Source: Bacteroidales bacterium (GTDB lineage Bacteria > Bacteroidota > Bacteroidia > Bacteroidales > G3-4614). From it: a DNA stretch of 64,000 nt. Each line of letters opens with the position of its first letter. Position 1 is the stretch's first letter. Below are positions 63,434 to 64,000 of this stretch, piece after piece. The notes beneath the pieces are model-generated. The model did no database searches. It saw only the letters and a list, made by a program, of their open reading frames with translations, and had not been told where the DNA came from. The translations under genes and the position numbers were made by a program. The DNA is taken from contig SUXK01000002.1 in NCBI GenBank assembly GCA_015061035.1, positions 199,628 through 263,627 of the forward strand, given 5' to 3'.

Positions 63434-63545
63434 AATCGTTAGTTTAAAAATTAAACATAAACAATATCACTACAAATTTAACGACATAATTCCTGAACTG
63501 CAAATTATTATACGACTTTATGGAGTTATATGTAAGTTATTTACC

Positions 63546-64000
63546 TTAGAAAGGTAAATCTCCGTAAGTTATATCTGAATCTTCTTTTACCATTGAAGGA
63601 TACAAAGAATCCATAAATTGAATATCTTTAATTTTTGAACGATACATTTGATATGTTTGTTGGTTCTCTAATTCTTCTCGTCTATTCTTGCTTATCTCTA
63701 AATACTTTTGTTCCTGGTCTATACCTAAATAGCGACGGTCAAGCAAATTAGCGGCAATGCCGGTTGTCGAACTACCACAAAAAGGGTCGAGCATCCACTC
63801 GCCAGATTTGGTGGAGGCCATTATGATTCTCGCCAATAGCGCAAGGGGCTTTTGTGTAGGATGTTTACCGCACGATTTTTCCCATCGGGCAATAGCCGGT
63901 AAGTGCCAAACATCTGTCATTTGCTTGTCACCATTTATCTGCTTCATCAGATCATAATTGAAGTAGTGCGGCTTCTTTTCGCTTTTGCGTGCCCAGATGA
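63546..64000 (-). CDS. Site-specific DNA methyltransferase, 5' part cut by window end
   Basis: An open frame enters from the right edge ('IWARKSEKKPHYFNYDLMKQ') and ends at 63546, giving the last 151 residues. 'CGKHPTQKPLALLARIIMAS' and 'WMLDPFCGSSTTGIAANL' (SAM-binding motif I, DPFCGSSTT) followed by 'RRYLGIDQE' identify an N4/N6 amino-methyltransferase with motif I near the C-terminus (beta class, DpnA-like). The catalytic DPPY motif should lie beyond the window. An internal ATG at 63947 is not the real start, because the frame upstream of it is homologous. It may belong to a restriction-modification system with the small gene downstream. Confidence 0.9.
   Translation of the reverse strand, partial: IWARKSEKKPHYFNYDLMKQINGDKQMTDVWHLPAIARWEKSCGKHPTQKPLALLARIIMASTKSGEWMLDPFCGSSTTGIAANLLDRRYLGIDQEQKYLEISKNRREELENQQTYQMYRSKIKDIQFMDSLYPSMVKEDSDITYGDLPF

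Overview
The window is chromosomal DNA from a low-GC member of the Bacteroidales (Bacteroidota), probably host- or gut-associated. Four kinds of evidence support this. Promoters carry the Bacteroidota-type -7 box TAnnTTTG, in several cases with a TTTG/TTGC-like -33 box about 20 bases upstream. Several families are Bacteroidota-specific or nearly so: DUF4296, DUF4827, DUF3575, DUF3078, GEVED domains and C-terminal secretion-type tails. Gene neighbourhoods such as ileS-traR/dksA-lspA-DUF4296, glmM-DUF4827-DHH and yidC-pyrG are typical of the order. Secreted sialidase, alpha-N-acetylglucosaminidase and GH16 glucanase point to host- or diet-glycan foraging. No rRNA, tRNA, insertion sequence, prophage or CRISPR array was recognised.

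Layout. 1-4098: an RND efflux pump (permease cut by the window edge, plus adaptor) divergent from an AraC-type regulator. 4193-8633: radA, an FAD-dependent dehydrogenase and a CstA-type carrier. 8740-15105: ileS, a TraR/DksA protein, lspA, a DUF4296 lipoprotein and a DUF4112 membrane protein. 15210-20828: glmM, a DUF4827 lipoprotein, an NrnA-like phosphoesterase, mazG, a TrmH-family methyltransferase and a BadF/BcrA-type sugar kinase. 21066-29763: a 1500-residue sialidase, a DEAD-box helicase and a GH89 enzyme. 29854-32806: rmlB, rmlA and two FdtA-like cupins, a dTDP-deoxysugar module. 33046-38553: an unusual three-gene envelope operon (DUF3575 protein, a carboxypeptidase-regulatory/OmpA-like/TPR-like protein, and a protein with five consecutive barrel-like units). 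38847-41611: an AAA+ sigma-54-type activator, lptE, a TPR-like protein and secG. 41927-47589: GH16 glucanase, yidC and pyrG. 47716-52388: a candidate structured RNA leader, a DUF3078 protein, a hypothetical and a fused ResB/CcsA cytochrome c biogenesis protein. 52440-62671: a metallophosphoesterase and barrel-like protein, a LytS/LytTR two-component system and, divergently, a metal-efflux CusBAC-type operon. 62787-64000: promoter-bearing repeats, a small Cys/His protein with an internal duplication, and a DNA methyltransferase cut by the window end.

The most novel-looking signals are: (1) the DUF3575/OmpA-like/five-barrel operon; (2) a family of 82-90 base repeat units, at two loci, each with a perfect -7 box followed by a hairpin whose sequence changes while its pairing is kept; (3) a possible three-way-junction RNA directly after a strong promoter upstream of the DUF3078 gene; (4) a histidine-rich LytS-type sensor kinase facing a histidine-rich metal-efflux operon. 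All functional statements are from sequence reading only; no searches were run.
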